A DNA stretch of 52,887 bases from an uncultured Eubacteriales bacterium (lineage in GTDB: Bacteria; Bacillota; Clostridia; Christensenellales; RUG350), in contig ONBF01000011.1 in the NCBI GenBank assembly GCA_900315995.1, positions 1-52,887 of the forward strand, given 5' to 3'. A model generated the notes under the pieces. It searched no databases and was not told where the DNA came from. It saw nothing but the letters and a program-made list of their open reading frames with translations. Positions 44,105 through 51,829 of the stretch are shown here, one piece after another. The position numbers were made by a program, and so were the translations under genes. Within the stretch, counting starts at the first letter, position 1; each line of letters starts with the position of its first letter.

Positions 44105-44641
44105 ATGAAAAGAATAGTATTATCCGTAATTATAATATCCGTTGTGTTGCTGTTTGTAGGTTGTCATTATAAAGGGGTGAGATTTTATGATTATTATATC
44201 GGTGAGGAAATTCAGTTCAGCAACGGCAGCGCCAAATTGGACATTGACATAGATAATGAACGGTTTATCTATTATGATAATGAAAATTCCGATAAACAGT
44301 GGGGGAGTTTTAGTTTTTTATTCCGTGATCATTTGACGGATAAAGACTATACAGATAATCCAACGCAGGTTGATGATGTTCGAATATTTGATTATTCCAA
44401 AGAATTTGAAATCACCGATAAAGACGGGAACAAAATTGTTTTTACCGATTTAGATTCTACAAGTAGCGGTATTTATGGTTATGAATATTACGGCTCTAAT
44501 ATTTTCTATATATCATACAAGAACGCAAACGCCGAAATCAAAGAAGCGATAGAAAAGGATAGGTATCGTATCAGTGCCGGCGGTTTTAGGTTTATTTCTG
44601 AGAATTATTGGAACGCTATGCCAAGCGAAAACGTCGAATAA
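44105..44641 (+). CDS. Lipoprotein, second copy of the tandem duplicate
   Basis: This 178-aa protein is a near-copy of the preceding gene: the same signal (lipobox LFVGC, Cys20), GSAKLDIDIDNERFIYYDN and a shared end IKEAIEKDRYRI. Differences cluster just after the lipobox and near the C-terminus. Only 8 bp separates the copies. A strong terminator follows. Divergence at the mature N-terminus suggests different partners or drift. Confidence 0.8.
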   Translation: MKRIVLSVIIISVVLLFVGCHYKGVRFYDYYIGEEIQFSNGSAKLDIDIDNERFIYYDNENSDKQWGSFSFLFRDHLTDKDYTDNPTQVDDVRIFDYSKEFEITDKDGNKIVFTDLDSTSSGIYGYEYYGSNIFYISYKNANAEIKEAIEKDRYRISAGGFRFISENYWNAMPSENVE

Positions 44642-44647
44642 GATACG

Positions 44648-44690
44648 AAATTAATACGCAAACAACATATACTGTTTGCGTATTAATTTT
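44648..44690 (+). terminator. Long perfect hairpin terminator
   Basis: A 17-bp arm (44648-44664) pairs with 44673-44689 around an 8-base loop; AATTTT/T-rich end. It closes the protease-lipoprotein operon. The stem is AT-rich at its base. Confidence 0.85.
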
Positions 44691-44726
44691 AAGAAAAGAA
44701 TTATTTTGATGTATTATATGTTATTA

Positions 44727-44741
44727 AAGTCAAGTTGACTT
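44727..44741. repeat. Perfect 15-bp palindrome
   Basis: AAGTCAAGTTGACTT is symmetric about its central G and lies in the 225-bp non-coding stretch before recF. It may be a repressor site or chance; its right half shares the string AAGTTGACTTGTTT with 140-153 near the araC promoter. Confidence 0.3.
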
Positions 44742-44880
44742 GTTTAGAGAAACTTTATATACGACGGACGTTTATTGAACGATATACCGTAACGTTTGAT
44801 TTTATCGGTTATTATTCGCAAATAAAAGAATTGATTTATATGCCGAATATAAACATAATGAACGTTTTTATATTTCTTAA

Positions 44881-44909
44881 TTGTCAAAAACATTTAATAA
44901 TGTTATACT
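44881..44909 (+). promoter_or_regulatory. Sigma-A promoter of recF
   Basis: TTGTCA (44881-44886) and TATACT (44904-44909) with 17-bp spacing. The -10 box ends 6 bp before the recF ATG, so the transcript should begin at or near the start codon. The same two boxes are found at the tpiA promoter. Confidence 0.75.
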
Positions 44910-44915
44910 TCAATT

Positions 44916-45986
44916 ATGAAAATTTCCGAGTTGAGACTTGAAGATTTCAGAAACTACGCGTCCGAACGCGTAGTTTTCGACGACGGTATCAATATCGTCA
45001 ACGGGCGTAACGCGGCGGGTAAGACGAATTTACTCGAAGCGATATATCTGTTTGCAATCGGCAAATCGCCGCTTGCTGTAAAGGATAAAGAACTTGTCAG
45101 GATGGGTGCGTTACGCGCTCACATATCGGCGGACGTATTCGATATGTACCGCACGCGCAAGATGGATGTTGTCATAGATTCGTCGGGTAGGAAACAGATA
45201 GCGGTAGATTCCGTGCCGCTTCTCAAAGTAAGCGAGCTGCTCGGTACGTTTAACGTAGTGTTTTTTTCACCCGACGATCTTAAAATGATAAGTGAAGCGC
45301 CGAGTGACAGGCGTAAATTTACGGACGTAAGTTTGTCTCAGCAAAGTAAACTTTACGGACAATCACTTACCCGATATAACTATGTACTTGCGCAGCGCAA
45401 TAAACTTTTGAAGACTTTCAAAAACAAACAAAGCACACTCGATACGCTTGAAGTGTGGGACGGAGAACTTATTAAAGCGGGTGCCGAAGTCTTGCGTTTG
45501 CGTAACGAGTTCATTACGCGCTTGATACCGCTTGCGCGAGAAAAGCATTTTTATTTATCGGGTGAAAGCGAAGAACTGACGTTATCATACGACGGAATAA
45601 CCGAAAACTATCTCGACGCGTTTACCGCCGCTTTGTGTGCCGCGCGTGATAAGGATATAGAGTTGGCGTATACGACCGTCGGACCGCATAGGGACGATAT
45701 AGCGATACGCGTAAACGATACGGACGTAAGGAAATACGGTTCGCGCGGACAGCAGCGTACGGCGTCGCTTGCGCTTAAACTTGCGGAGACCGAAGTATTC
45801 AGAAAGGTTTCGGGCGAGTATCCAGTACTCTTACTCGACGACGTTATGAGTGAACTTGACGACACGAGAAAAAGCAGACTCATATCGGCGGTGGACGGTA
45901 TTCAAACTTTTATAACCGACACGACGTTCAAGTGTGATAACGCTCGTAAATTTTTGGTTGATTCGGGTAAAGTTTTGTCTTATTGA
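44916..45986 (+). CDS. recF: DNA replication and repair protein RecF
   Basis: This 356-aa SMC-like ATPase loads RecA at gaps with RecO and RecR. It starts MKISELRLEDFRNY, has Walker A GRNAAGKT (residues 30-37), an ABC-type signature region near GSRGQQRTASLALKLAE, and Walker B LLLDDVMSELD (about 305-315). No ribosome site precedes the ATG and the promoter ends 6 bp away, so the message is probably leaderless. In most bacteria recF sits with dnaA and dnaN; here it is between a lipoprotein locus and spmAB. Confidence 0.96.
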   Translation: MKISELRLEDFRNYASERVVFDDGINIVNGRNAAGKTNLLEAIYLFAIGKSPLAVKDKELVRMGALRAHISADVFDMYRTRKMDVVIDSSGRKQIAVDSVPLLKVSELLGTFNVVFFSPDDLKMISEAPSDRRKFTDVSLSQQSKLYGQSLTRYNYVLAQRNKLLKTFKNKQSTLDTLEVWDGELIKAGAEVLRLRNEFITRLIPLAREKHFYLSGESEELTLSYDGITENYLDAFTAALCAARDKDIELAYTTVGPHRDDIAIRVNDTDVRKYGSRGQQRTASLALKLAETEVFRKVSGEYPVLLLDDVMSELDDTRKSRLISAVDGIQTFITDTTFKCDNARKFLVDSGKVLSY

Positions 45987-46212
45987 TTATTAACGGCGAA
46001 ATACTGATTGAATTTTACAATTTTTCAATCGATAGAGTTGTCGAAGATTTCGAAAAAACTCAATTTCATTTGAAACCGTAAAAGATATTTATAATAAGAA
46101 GTTTTACGAGTATAATATATATGCTTTACGGAAGTATAAACTTTTCGGTTAACGGAAACGGGTTTGATACTTTTAATCGTATGATTAATTTATAGGAATA
46201 CGACACGGATAT

Positions 46213-46638
46213 ATGAAAAGAGCAGTAATAATATTAATTATGATCAGTGTGATGGGAATTTTTTCTATGACGGCTTGCGCAAGTAAAAGCGAGTTTGGAC
46301 TTAAAGATTTTTCGGAATATAAAGATATGAATACCGAAATTATAAAAATAAAAGTCGAGTGGGATGTAGGTACGGGAGAACCTATCGAGTTTTTGATTGA
46401 AGATGCTGATGATATGGATTTTATAAAAGGAAAACTATTGGATAAACAAGCTTTTACGCAGTCCGATTCGGGAGTTGACGCGGGATTCGGTTCAATGGTT
46501 ATTACAAGCGTTGATAATAAAGATACGAGAGTATCTTTATCTCAAATACACAGTAACGGTAAATACTATGTATATTCAACCGACGAAATATACGAATATA
46601 TTAAAGCTATCGGAATAAAGCAAGGGGTATTGTCTTAG
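46213..46638 (+). CDS. Small lipoprotein of unknown function
   Basis: This 141-aa protein has a signal MKRAVIILIMISVMGIFSMT and lipobox MTAC (Cys22). The mature part is acidic and beta-type, with no motif recognised. Its N-terminal signal resembles those of the tandem lipoproteins, though the mature sequence does not. Lone gene, followed after about 95 bp by a strong terminator. Confidence 0.7.
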   Translation: MKRAVIILIMISVMGIFSMTACASKSEFGLKDFSEYKDMNTEIIKIKVEWDVGTGEPIEFLIEDADDMDFIKGKLLDKQAFTQSDSGVDAGFGSMVITSVDNKDTRVSLSQIHSNGKYYVYSTDEIYEYIKAIGIKQGVLS

Positions 46639-46733
46639 AATTATTAAAAGAGATAAAATGTATAATTACAACGTTGTATATATTCATACAAGGCGTTTTA
46701 GGTGTGATTATATAAACGATAATTTTCAAATGG

Positions 46734-46778
46734 TAAACGGCGGATTTTAATGTATATCCGCCGTTTATATTTTTTTAT
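46734..46778 (+). terminator. Strong terminator after the small lipoprotein
   Basis: TAAACGGCGGAT (46734-46745) and ATCCGCCGTTTA (46756-46767) form a 12-bp perfect stem; TATTTTTTT follows. Confidence 0.9.
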
Positions 46779-46849
46779 AATCGACGTATTGACAATCGAG
46801 CATAAATCTTTTTACGCATTATTCAAGATGCAGAGCAATATACTTTTGT

Positions 46850-47398
46850 ATGAACAAAATTTGGGCGATAGTACTTATTGTATCAACGGTTGCATTGACC
46901 GTAATTTCTCCGTCGAACGTATTGCCGACGTATATGTCGGGCATAGGCTCCGCGCTTGAATTTACGTTTAAGATGGCGGTTATTTACGCAATGTGGATGG
47001 GCATAAACGCGCTTATGGACAAAGCGGGCATTAATAAATTTATTGCGAAAATTTTCAAACCTTTGACAAAGCGGCTTTTTAAGAACGAGAGCGAAAAGAC
47101 GCAGGAGTACATATCTCTTAATCTGTCGGCTAACTTACTCGGTATGAGCGGAGTGGCTACGCCGCTCGGAATAAAGGCGATTGAGGCTATGGACGACAAG
47201 AGTGGAATTGCTACGGAAAGTATGCGGCTTTTTACGGTTATTAACTGTACGTCCATACAGCTTATTCCGGCGACGGTTATTGCAATGCGCGCGTCTGCCG
47301 GTAGCGGAAGCGCGTCCGACATAATTTTACCGACGGTTATAGCGACTGCGATAGCGACGGTCGTCGGCGTATTGCTCGTAAAGGTGACGCGCAAGTGA
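46850..47398 (+). CDS. spmA: Spore maturation protein A (SpmA-like)
   Basis: This 182-aa membrane protein has the nucleoside-recognition (Gate) domain: GIGSALEFTFKMAVIYAMWMG, NLSANLLGMSGVATPLGIKA and TVINCTSIQLIPATVIAMR. In Bacillus SpmA and SpmB affect spore core dehydration, but homologues are common in non-spore-formers. There is no ribosome site before ATG 46850 and a -10-like TATACT ends 5 bp upstream, again suggesting a leaderless message. spmB follows with an overlapping GTGA. Confidence 0.93.
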   Translation: MNKIWAIVLIVSTVALTVISPSNVLPTYMSGIGSALEFTFKMAVIYAMWMGINALMDKAGINKFIAKIFKPLTKRLFKNESEKTQEYISLNLSANLLGMSGVATPLGIKAIEAMDDKSGIATESMRLFTVINCTSIQLIPATVIAMRASAGSGSASDIILPTVIATAIATVVGVLLVKVTRK

Positions 47399-47898
47399 CT
47401 TATGTAATACCCGTCTTTATAGCACTCGTTTTGATTATTGCGTTTATAAAGAAGGTGACTTGTTATGATACGTTTGCGGACGGCGCGATGGAAGGGCTTA
47501 AATTTGCGTTTACGGTGTTTCCGTATCTTGCGGCTATGTTTGTATTTATCGAACTCATTAAGGCAAGTGGTGTAGCCGACGCGCTTATCTCCGTATGCGC
47601 GCCCGTGTTTACTTTCTTAGGTATTCCGAAAGAACTTGCCGAACTCATTATTTTACGTCCGCTGTCGGGTAACGGCAGTCTTGCGATACTCGATACGCTT
47701 ATTGCGGAATACGGCGCGGACAGTTATATAGCAAGATCGGCGGCGGTAATTACGTCCGCCGCGGAAACGGTCTTTTACGTTGCGGCAGTCTATTTCAGTA
47801 CCGTTAAAGTAAAGAAAATGCGTTTTATTATTCCTATTTCATTATTTGCGAGTATGATAGGAGCAATCGTCGCTTGCCTTCTTTGCAGGTTTATATAG
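47395..47898 (+). CDS. spmB: Spore maturation protein B (SpmB-like)
   Basis: This 167-aa membrane protein pairs with SpmA. It has FADGAMEGLKFAFTVFPYLAAMFVFIELIKASG, LAELIILRPLSGNGSLAILDT, and SAAETVFYVAAVYFSTV, the typical Gate-domain blocks. GTG at 47395 overlaps the spmA stop. Transport or gating substrate is not known. Confidence 0.93.
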   Translation: MTYVIPVFIALVLIIAFIKKVTCYDTFADGAMEGLKFAFTVFPYLAAMFVFIELIKASGVADALISVCAPVFTFLGIPKELAELIILRPLSGNGSLAILDTLIAEYGADSYIARSAAVITSAAETVFYVAAVYFSTVKVKKMRFIIPISLFASMIGAIVACLLCRFI

Positions 47899-48239
47899 AT
47901 TTATACGCTTCTTTATTCAGACCTTGTAGAGAAAATTTACCGATTTAACACACTTGCTTTTTGAACTTATCGAAGTATGCCGTATTATATTTTTTTGTTT
48001 CGTTTGTTACTGAACACGATCTATGGAACGCGGAACGATACAAACGATAAAAGAAAAATTTTTTTATAAGTTGCGGATAAGTATCGAGTAGGCTGTCGTT
48101 ATGATTTCAAAACGGTAAAAACGCAAAGCAATTCAGATTTTATTTGCTTATCGAGCGTATATAATAGTAGAGAAAAGACTTATCATTATAGAGTAGGCAT
48201 ATTTATTTCGTAATATTATAAGTTTGACTTTTTAATTAA
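47899..48239. other. Non-coding stretch before the tpiA promoter
   Basis: About 340 bp with no acceptable reading frame on either strand. It contains several AT-rich -10-like strings (for example near 48161) and three imperfect copies of a TATCGAG-type string (near 47968, 48078 and 48151). A 7-bp inverted repeat GTTTGAC/GTCAAAC (48222-48228, 48242-48248) overlaps the tpiA -35 box. Nothing else stands out. Confidence 0.5.
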
Positions 48240-48268
48240 TTGTCAAACGCGCGTATAAGTGGTATACT
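48240..48268 (+). promoter_or_regulatory. Sigma-A promoter of tpiA-gpmI
   Basis: TTGTCA (48240-48245) and TATACT (48263-48268) with a 17-bp spacer, 36 bp before the tpiA ATG. The -35 box lies in an inverted repeat that could be an operator. Confidence 0.75.
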
Positions 48269-48304
48269 TTTTACGTTAAAAATTTATTTAAGGAGTAACT
48301 TATT

Positions 48305-49057
48305 ATGAGCAGAAGACCTATTATTGCGGGAAACTGGAAGATGAACAACACGAAAGCCGAAACGACCGAACTTTTAACGGCTTTGAAACCGCTTGTTGCG
48401 GACGCCGCGGCGGAAGTAGTCGTATGCGTGCCGTATACGGCAATCGATACTGCCGCAAGCATAATAAAGGGCAGTAACATCAAACTCGGCGCGGAGAACG
48501 TACACTGGGCGGAAAAAGGTGCTTTTACGGGAGAAATATCCGCAAAAATGCTTGTCGAACTCGGCGTTGAATACGTTATTATCGGACACAGTGAAAGAAG
48601 ACAGTATTTCGGAGAGACCGACCAAACAGTCAATATGAGAGTGAAAGCCGCGCTTGCCGCAGGCTTAAAGCCGATTATTTGCGTGGGCGAGTCGCTCGAA
48701 GAGCGCGAAGCGGGCAAGACGGAAGAAGTTGTTACGAGACAAACGAAAGCCGCGTTTGACGGGATAGGCAAAGAAAACATTGAAAACACGGTTATTGCAT
48801 ACGAACCCATTTGGGCAATCGGCACGGGCAAGACAGCAACCGCAGAAGAAGCCAACGCAACGATTAAGGTTATACGCGATACGATGGCTGAGTTATATTG
48901 CGCAAAATGCGCAGAAGAAAAAGTCCGTATTCAATACGGCGGTTCAATGAACCCGAAGAACGCCAAAGAGCTTATGGCGCAGCCCAACATCGACGGCGGA
49001 CTTATCGGCGGAGCGAGTTTGAAAGCGGTAGATTTCAGTCAGGTAGTAAAGTATTGA
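48305..49057 (+). CDS. tpiA: Triosephosphate isomerase
   Basis: This 250-aa TIM barrel interconverts dihydroxyacetone phosphate and glyceraldehyde-3-phosphate. It has AGNWKMN (catalytic Lys), IIGHSERR (His), AYEPIWAIGTGKTAT (Glu) and YGGSMNPKN / LIGGASL. AAGGAG lies 8 bases ahead. Followed by gpmI after 1 bp, so the two are co-translated. Confidence 0.98.
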   Translation: MSRRPIIAGNWKMNNTKAETTELLTALKPLVADAAAEVVVCVPYTAIDTAASIIKGSNIKLGAENVHWAEKGAFTGEISAKMLVELGVEYVIIGHSERRQYFGETDQTVNMRVKAALAAGLKPIICVGESLEEREAGKTEEVVTRQTKAAFDGIGKENIENTVIAYEPIWAIGTGKTATAEEANATIKVIRDTMAELYCAKCAEEKVRIQYGGSMNPKNAKELMAQPNIDGGLIGGASLKAVDFSQVVKY

Positions 49058-49058
49058 T

Positions 49059-50627
49059 ATGAAAAATTTAACGGGATTGATTATTTTGGACGGGTTCGGG
49101 TACTCGAACGCCAACGACGGTAACGCCGTCAAAGCGAGCGGAACGCCTTATATCAAATCACTTTTAAGCGCATATCCGAATACTTTGATAGGCGCAAGCG
49201 GTATGGACGTCGGACTTCCCGACGGGCAGATGGGCAACTCGGAAGTCGGACATCTCAATATGGGCGCGGGACGCGTGGTGTATCAAGATTTAACCAAGAT
49301 TACGAAATCGATACAAGACGGCGACTTTTTCAAAAACGTCGCGCTGTTAAAAGCCGTCGATAACGCGGTAGATAATAATAAGCGTTTACACTTATACGGG
49401 CTTTTGTCAACGGGCGGAGTCCACAGCCACATAACGCATTTGTTTGCGCTTCTGAAACTTGCCGAAAACAAGGGCGTTAAAGAGACGTATATACATTGCT
49501 TTATGGACGGACGGGATACCGATCCGCAGTCGGGTAAAGATTACATCAAAGAGCTTCAAGCCGAAATCAAGCGTATCGGTTACGGCAAAATTGCCTCCGT
49601 TTGCGGAAGATATTACGCAATGGACAGAGATAATAACTGGGACAGAGTGGAGCTTGCATACGATATGCTTACGCTTGGCACGGGAATTAAGGCGGACGAC
49701 GCCGTACAAGCCGTAATCGACAGTTATAACAACGGTAAGACGGACGAGTTTATTCTGCCTACCAATATTTGCGAAAACGGTAAGCCGATAGGGCTTATCG
49801 GCAAAGGTGATTCGATAATATTCTTTAATTTCCGTCCCGACCGCGCAAGACAGATAACGCGCGCTTTTTCGCAAAGCGAGTTTACGCCGTACGTTGACGC
49901 CGACAGCGGCAAGAAGATGTACTTTGAGCGTAAGTCGGGGTATCTTGCGCCCGTATATACGGGCTTTGCGGTATATGACGCGTCGTTTAAGAACGTAAAC
50001 GTAGCGTTTCCGCCCGACGAAATCAACAATACTCTGCCGCAATATCTTGCAAGCAAAGGCTTGAAGCAGTTGCATATTGCCGAGACAGAAAAGTATGCCC
50101 ACGTAACGTTTTTCTTTAACGCGAAAATCGAAACGCCCGTTAAGAACGAAACGCGAATAGTGATACCGTCGCCGAAAGTCGCGACGTATGACATTAAGCC
50201 CGAAATGAGCGCGTTTGAAGTCGCGGATAAAACGGTTAGCGAATTGAGTACGGGCGAGTATGACGTGCTGATATTGAATTTCGCAAACTGCGATATGGTA
50301 GGTCATACGGGAGTGTTCGATGCGGCTGTCAAAGCGGTGGACGCGGTTGATAAATGCACCGAGAAAGTAGTCGAAAAGATTCTTTCGATGGGCGGCAACG
50401 TAATAGTGACCGCTGACCACGGCAACGCCGAAAAGATGACGGACGAACACGGTAATCCGTTTACCGCGCACACGACTAACAAAGTACCTTTTATAATAGT
50501 CGGCGAGAAGTTCAAAAACGCGAAACTGTACGACGACGGAAAACTGTGCGACGTTGCGCCTACGCTTCTTTATATGATGGGACTTGATAAGCCCGAAGAG
50601 ATGAGCGGAAAATCTTTGATAAAGTAG
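49059..50627 (+). CDS. gpmI: 2,3-bisphosphoglycerate-independent phosphoglycerate mutase
   Basis: This 522-aa alkaline-phosphatase-fold enzyme swaps 3- and 2-phosphoglycerate and uses Mn ions. It has LIILDGFGYS, the phosphoserine block QMGNSEVGHLNMGAGR, YAMDRDNNWDR, FNFRPDRARQITRAF, NFANCDMVGHTG and VTADHGNAEKM. All metal-binding positions appear intact. Downstream of tpiA in the same transcript. Confidence 0.97.
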   Translation: MKNLTGLIILDGFGYSNANDGNAVKASGTPYIKSLLSAYPNTLIGASGMDVGLPDGQMGNSEVGHLNMGAGRVVYQDLTKITKSIQDGDFFKNVALLKAVDNAVDNNKRLHLYGLLSTGGVHSHITHLFALLKLAENKGVKETYIHCFMDGRDTDPQSGKDYIKELQAEIKRIGYGKIASVCGRYYAMDRDNNWDRVELAYDMLTLGTGIKADDAVQAVIDSYNNGKTDEFILPTNICENGKPIGLIGKGDSIIFFNFRPDRARQITRAFSQSEFTPYVDADSGKKMYFERKSGYLAPVYTGFAVYDASFKNVNVAFPPDEINNTLPQYLASKGLKQLHIAETEKYAHVTFFFNAKIETPVKNETRIVIPSPKVATYDIKPEMSAFEVADKTVSELSTGEYDVLILNFANCDMVGHTGVFDAAVKAVDAVDKCTEKVVEKILSMGGNVIVTADHGNAEKMTDEHGNPFTAHTTNKVPFIIVGEKFKNAKLYDDGKLCDVAPTLLYMMGLDKPEEMSGKSLIK

Positions 50628-50636
50628 GAGAGAATA

Positions 50637-51587
50637 ATGCCGAACGTCAAGACGATTTACTTAGTTGTTCCGTGTTATAACGAAGAAGAAGCTTTGCCCG
50701 ATTCGGCTGTAAGGCTCAAAGAGCTATTTTATAATATGATTGCGGACGGTAAAATTTCCGACAGCAGTCGCATAATGCTTGTCAACGACGGAAGTAAAGA
50801 CAAGACGTGGGATATAATTCAATCTTTGCACGCGGAAGATAAACTGTTTGCGGGACTTTGTTTATCCCGTAACCGCGGACATCAAAACGCAGTGCTTGCG
50901 GGGCTTATGACTGCCAAGAATTATTGTGACGCCGCTATCTCGATTGATGCCGATCTTCAAGACGATATAGAGACTGTTCCGAAGATGGTAGACGAGTTTT
51001 ATGCGGGTAACGATATTGTGTACGGCGTGCGCTGCTCGCGGAAAAAAGATTCCTTATTCAAACGCATGACGGCGCATTGCTTTTATAAACTTTTGAAAAA
51101 ATTCGGCGTCGATATAATCTATAATCACGCGGACTACCGTCTTATGAGTAAACGCGCACTGGACGCACTCGAAGAATTTCCCGAAGTCAACCTGTTTCTG
51201 CGCGGAATCGTTCGTATGATAGGTTTTCCGTACTCGACAGTCGAGTATGAAAGAAAGGAGCGTACGAAAGGCGAGAGCAAATATCCGTTTAAGAAGATGT
51301 TACATCTTGCAGGTGACGGAATCACTTCGTTCAGCGTGGAGCCTATCAAAATGATTACGAGGTTCGGGATATTCTTCACGATAGTCGGTTTTCTTGCGTT
51401 TGCCGCGTTGCTTGTCTTGTATATCTTAAATATCGTAGCTCCGATATGGTCTATTATTTCGTTTACAGCGTTTATGGGCGGAATACAGCTTATAGCAATC
51501 GGCTTAGTCGGAACGTACGTCGGCAAGACGTATCAGGAGACGAAAAGAAGACCTAAATATATAATACAAGATTTACTGTTGAAATAG
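50637..51587 (+). CDS. Polyprenyl-phosphate glycosyltransferase (GT2, GtrB/DPM1-like)
   Basis: This 316-aa protein has a GT2 N-terminal domain (VVPCYNEEEALPDS, LVNDGSKDKTWD, SRNRGHQNAVLAGL, SIDADLQDD with the DxD metal site, YGVRCSRKKDSLFKRM) and two C-terminal transmembrane helices (about 240-262 and 272-296). Such enzymes put a sugar on undecaprenyl phosphate for wall or teichoic acid decoration. AGGAG precedes the ATG; 9 bp after gpmI. No flippase or acceptor glycosyltransferase is adjacent. Confidence 0.92.
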   Translation: MPNVKTIYLVVPCYNEEEALPDSAVRLKELFYNMIADGKISDSSRIMLVNDGSKDKTWDIIQSLHAEDKLFAGLCLSRNRGHQNAVLAGLMTAKNYCDAAISIDADLQDDIETVPKMVDEFYAGNDIVYGVRCSRKKDSLFKRMTAHCFYKLLKKFGVDIIYNHADYRLMSKRALDALEEFPEVNLFLRGIVRMIGFPYSTVEYERKERTKGESKYPFKKMLHLAGDGITSFSVEPIKMITRFGIFFTIVGFLAFAALLVLYILNIVAPIWSIISFTAFMGGIQLIAIGLVGTYVGKTYQETKRRPKYIIQDLLLK

Positions 51588-51829
51588 GAAGAAGACATAA
51601 TAAATCGACTTTTTCAATTTGCAAAAGAAGATTAAATTTTAATTTTAGTTTTTTTAATCGATATATTTCCAGCAACAGTGACATGGATTTGTATTAGGAT
51701 AAGTACACATCTAAATGCTATGATTAAAAATATATAAAATAGTTTGCAAGTTTATTTTAAAAATCTTGTTAAAAAGATAGCTTTTTAAATTTTTTTATTA
51801 TATAATTAGTCTCGTAAAGGAGATGTAAA

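Noticed and set aside
44735-44941. Short plus frame before recF
   Set aside because: It runs through the recF promoter and start, lacks a ribosome site and has no protein-like pattern.
49407-50471. Long minus-strand frame inside gpmI
   Set aside because: Shadow of gpmI; composition is Arg/Val/Tyr-rich and no start signal is present.
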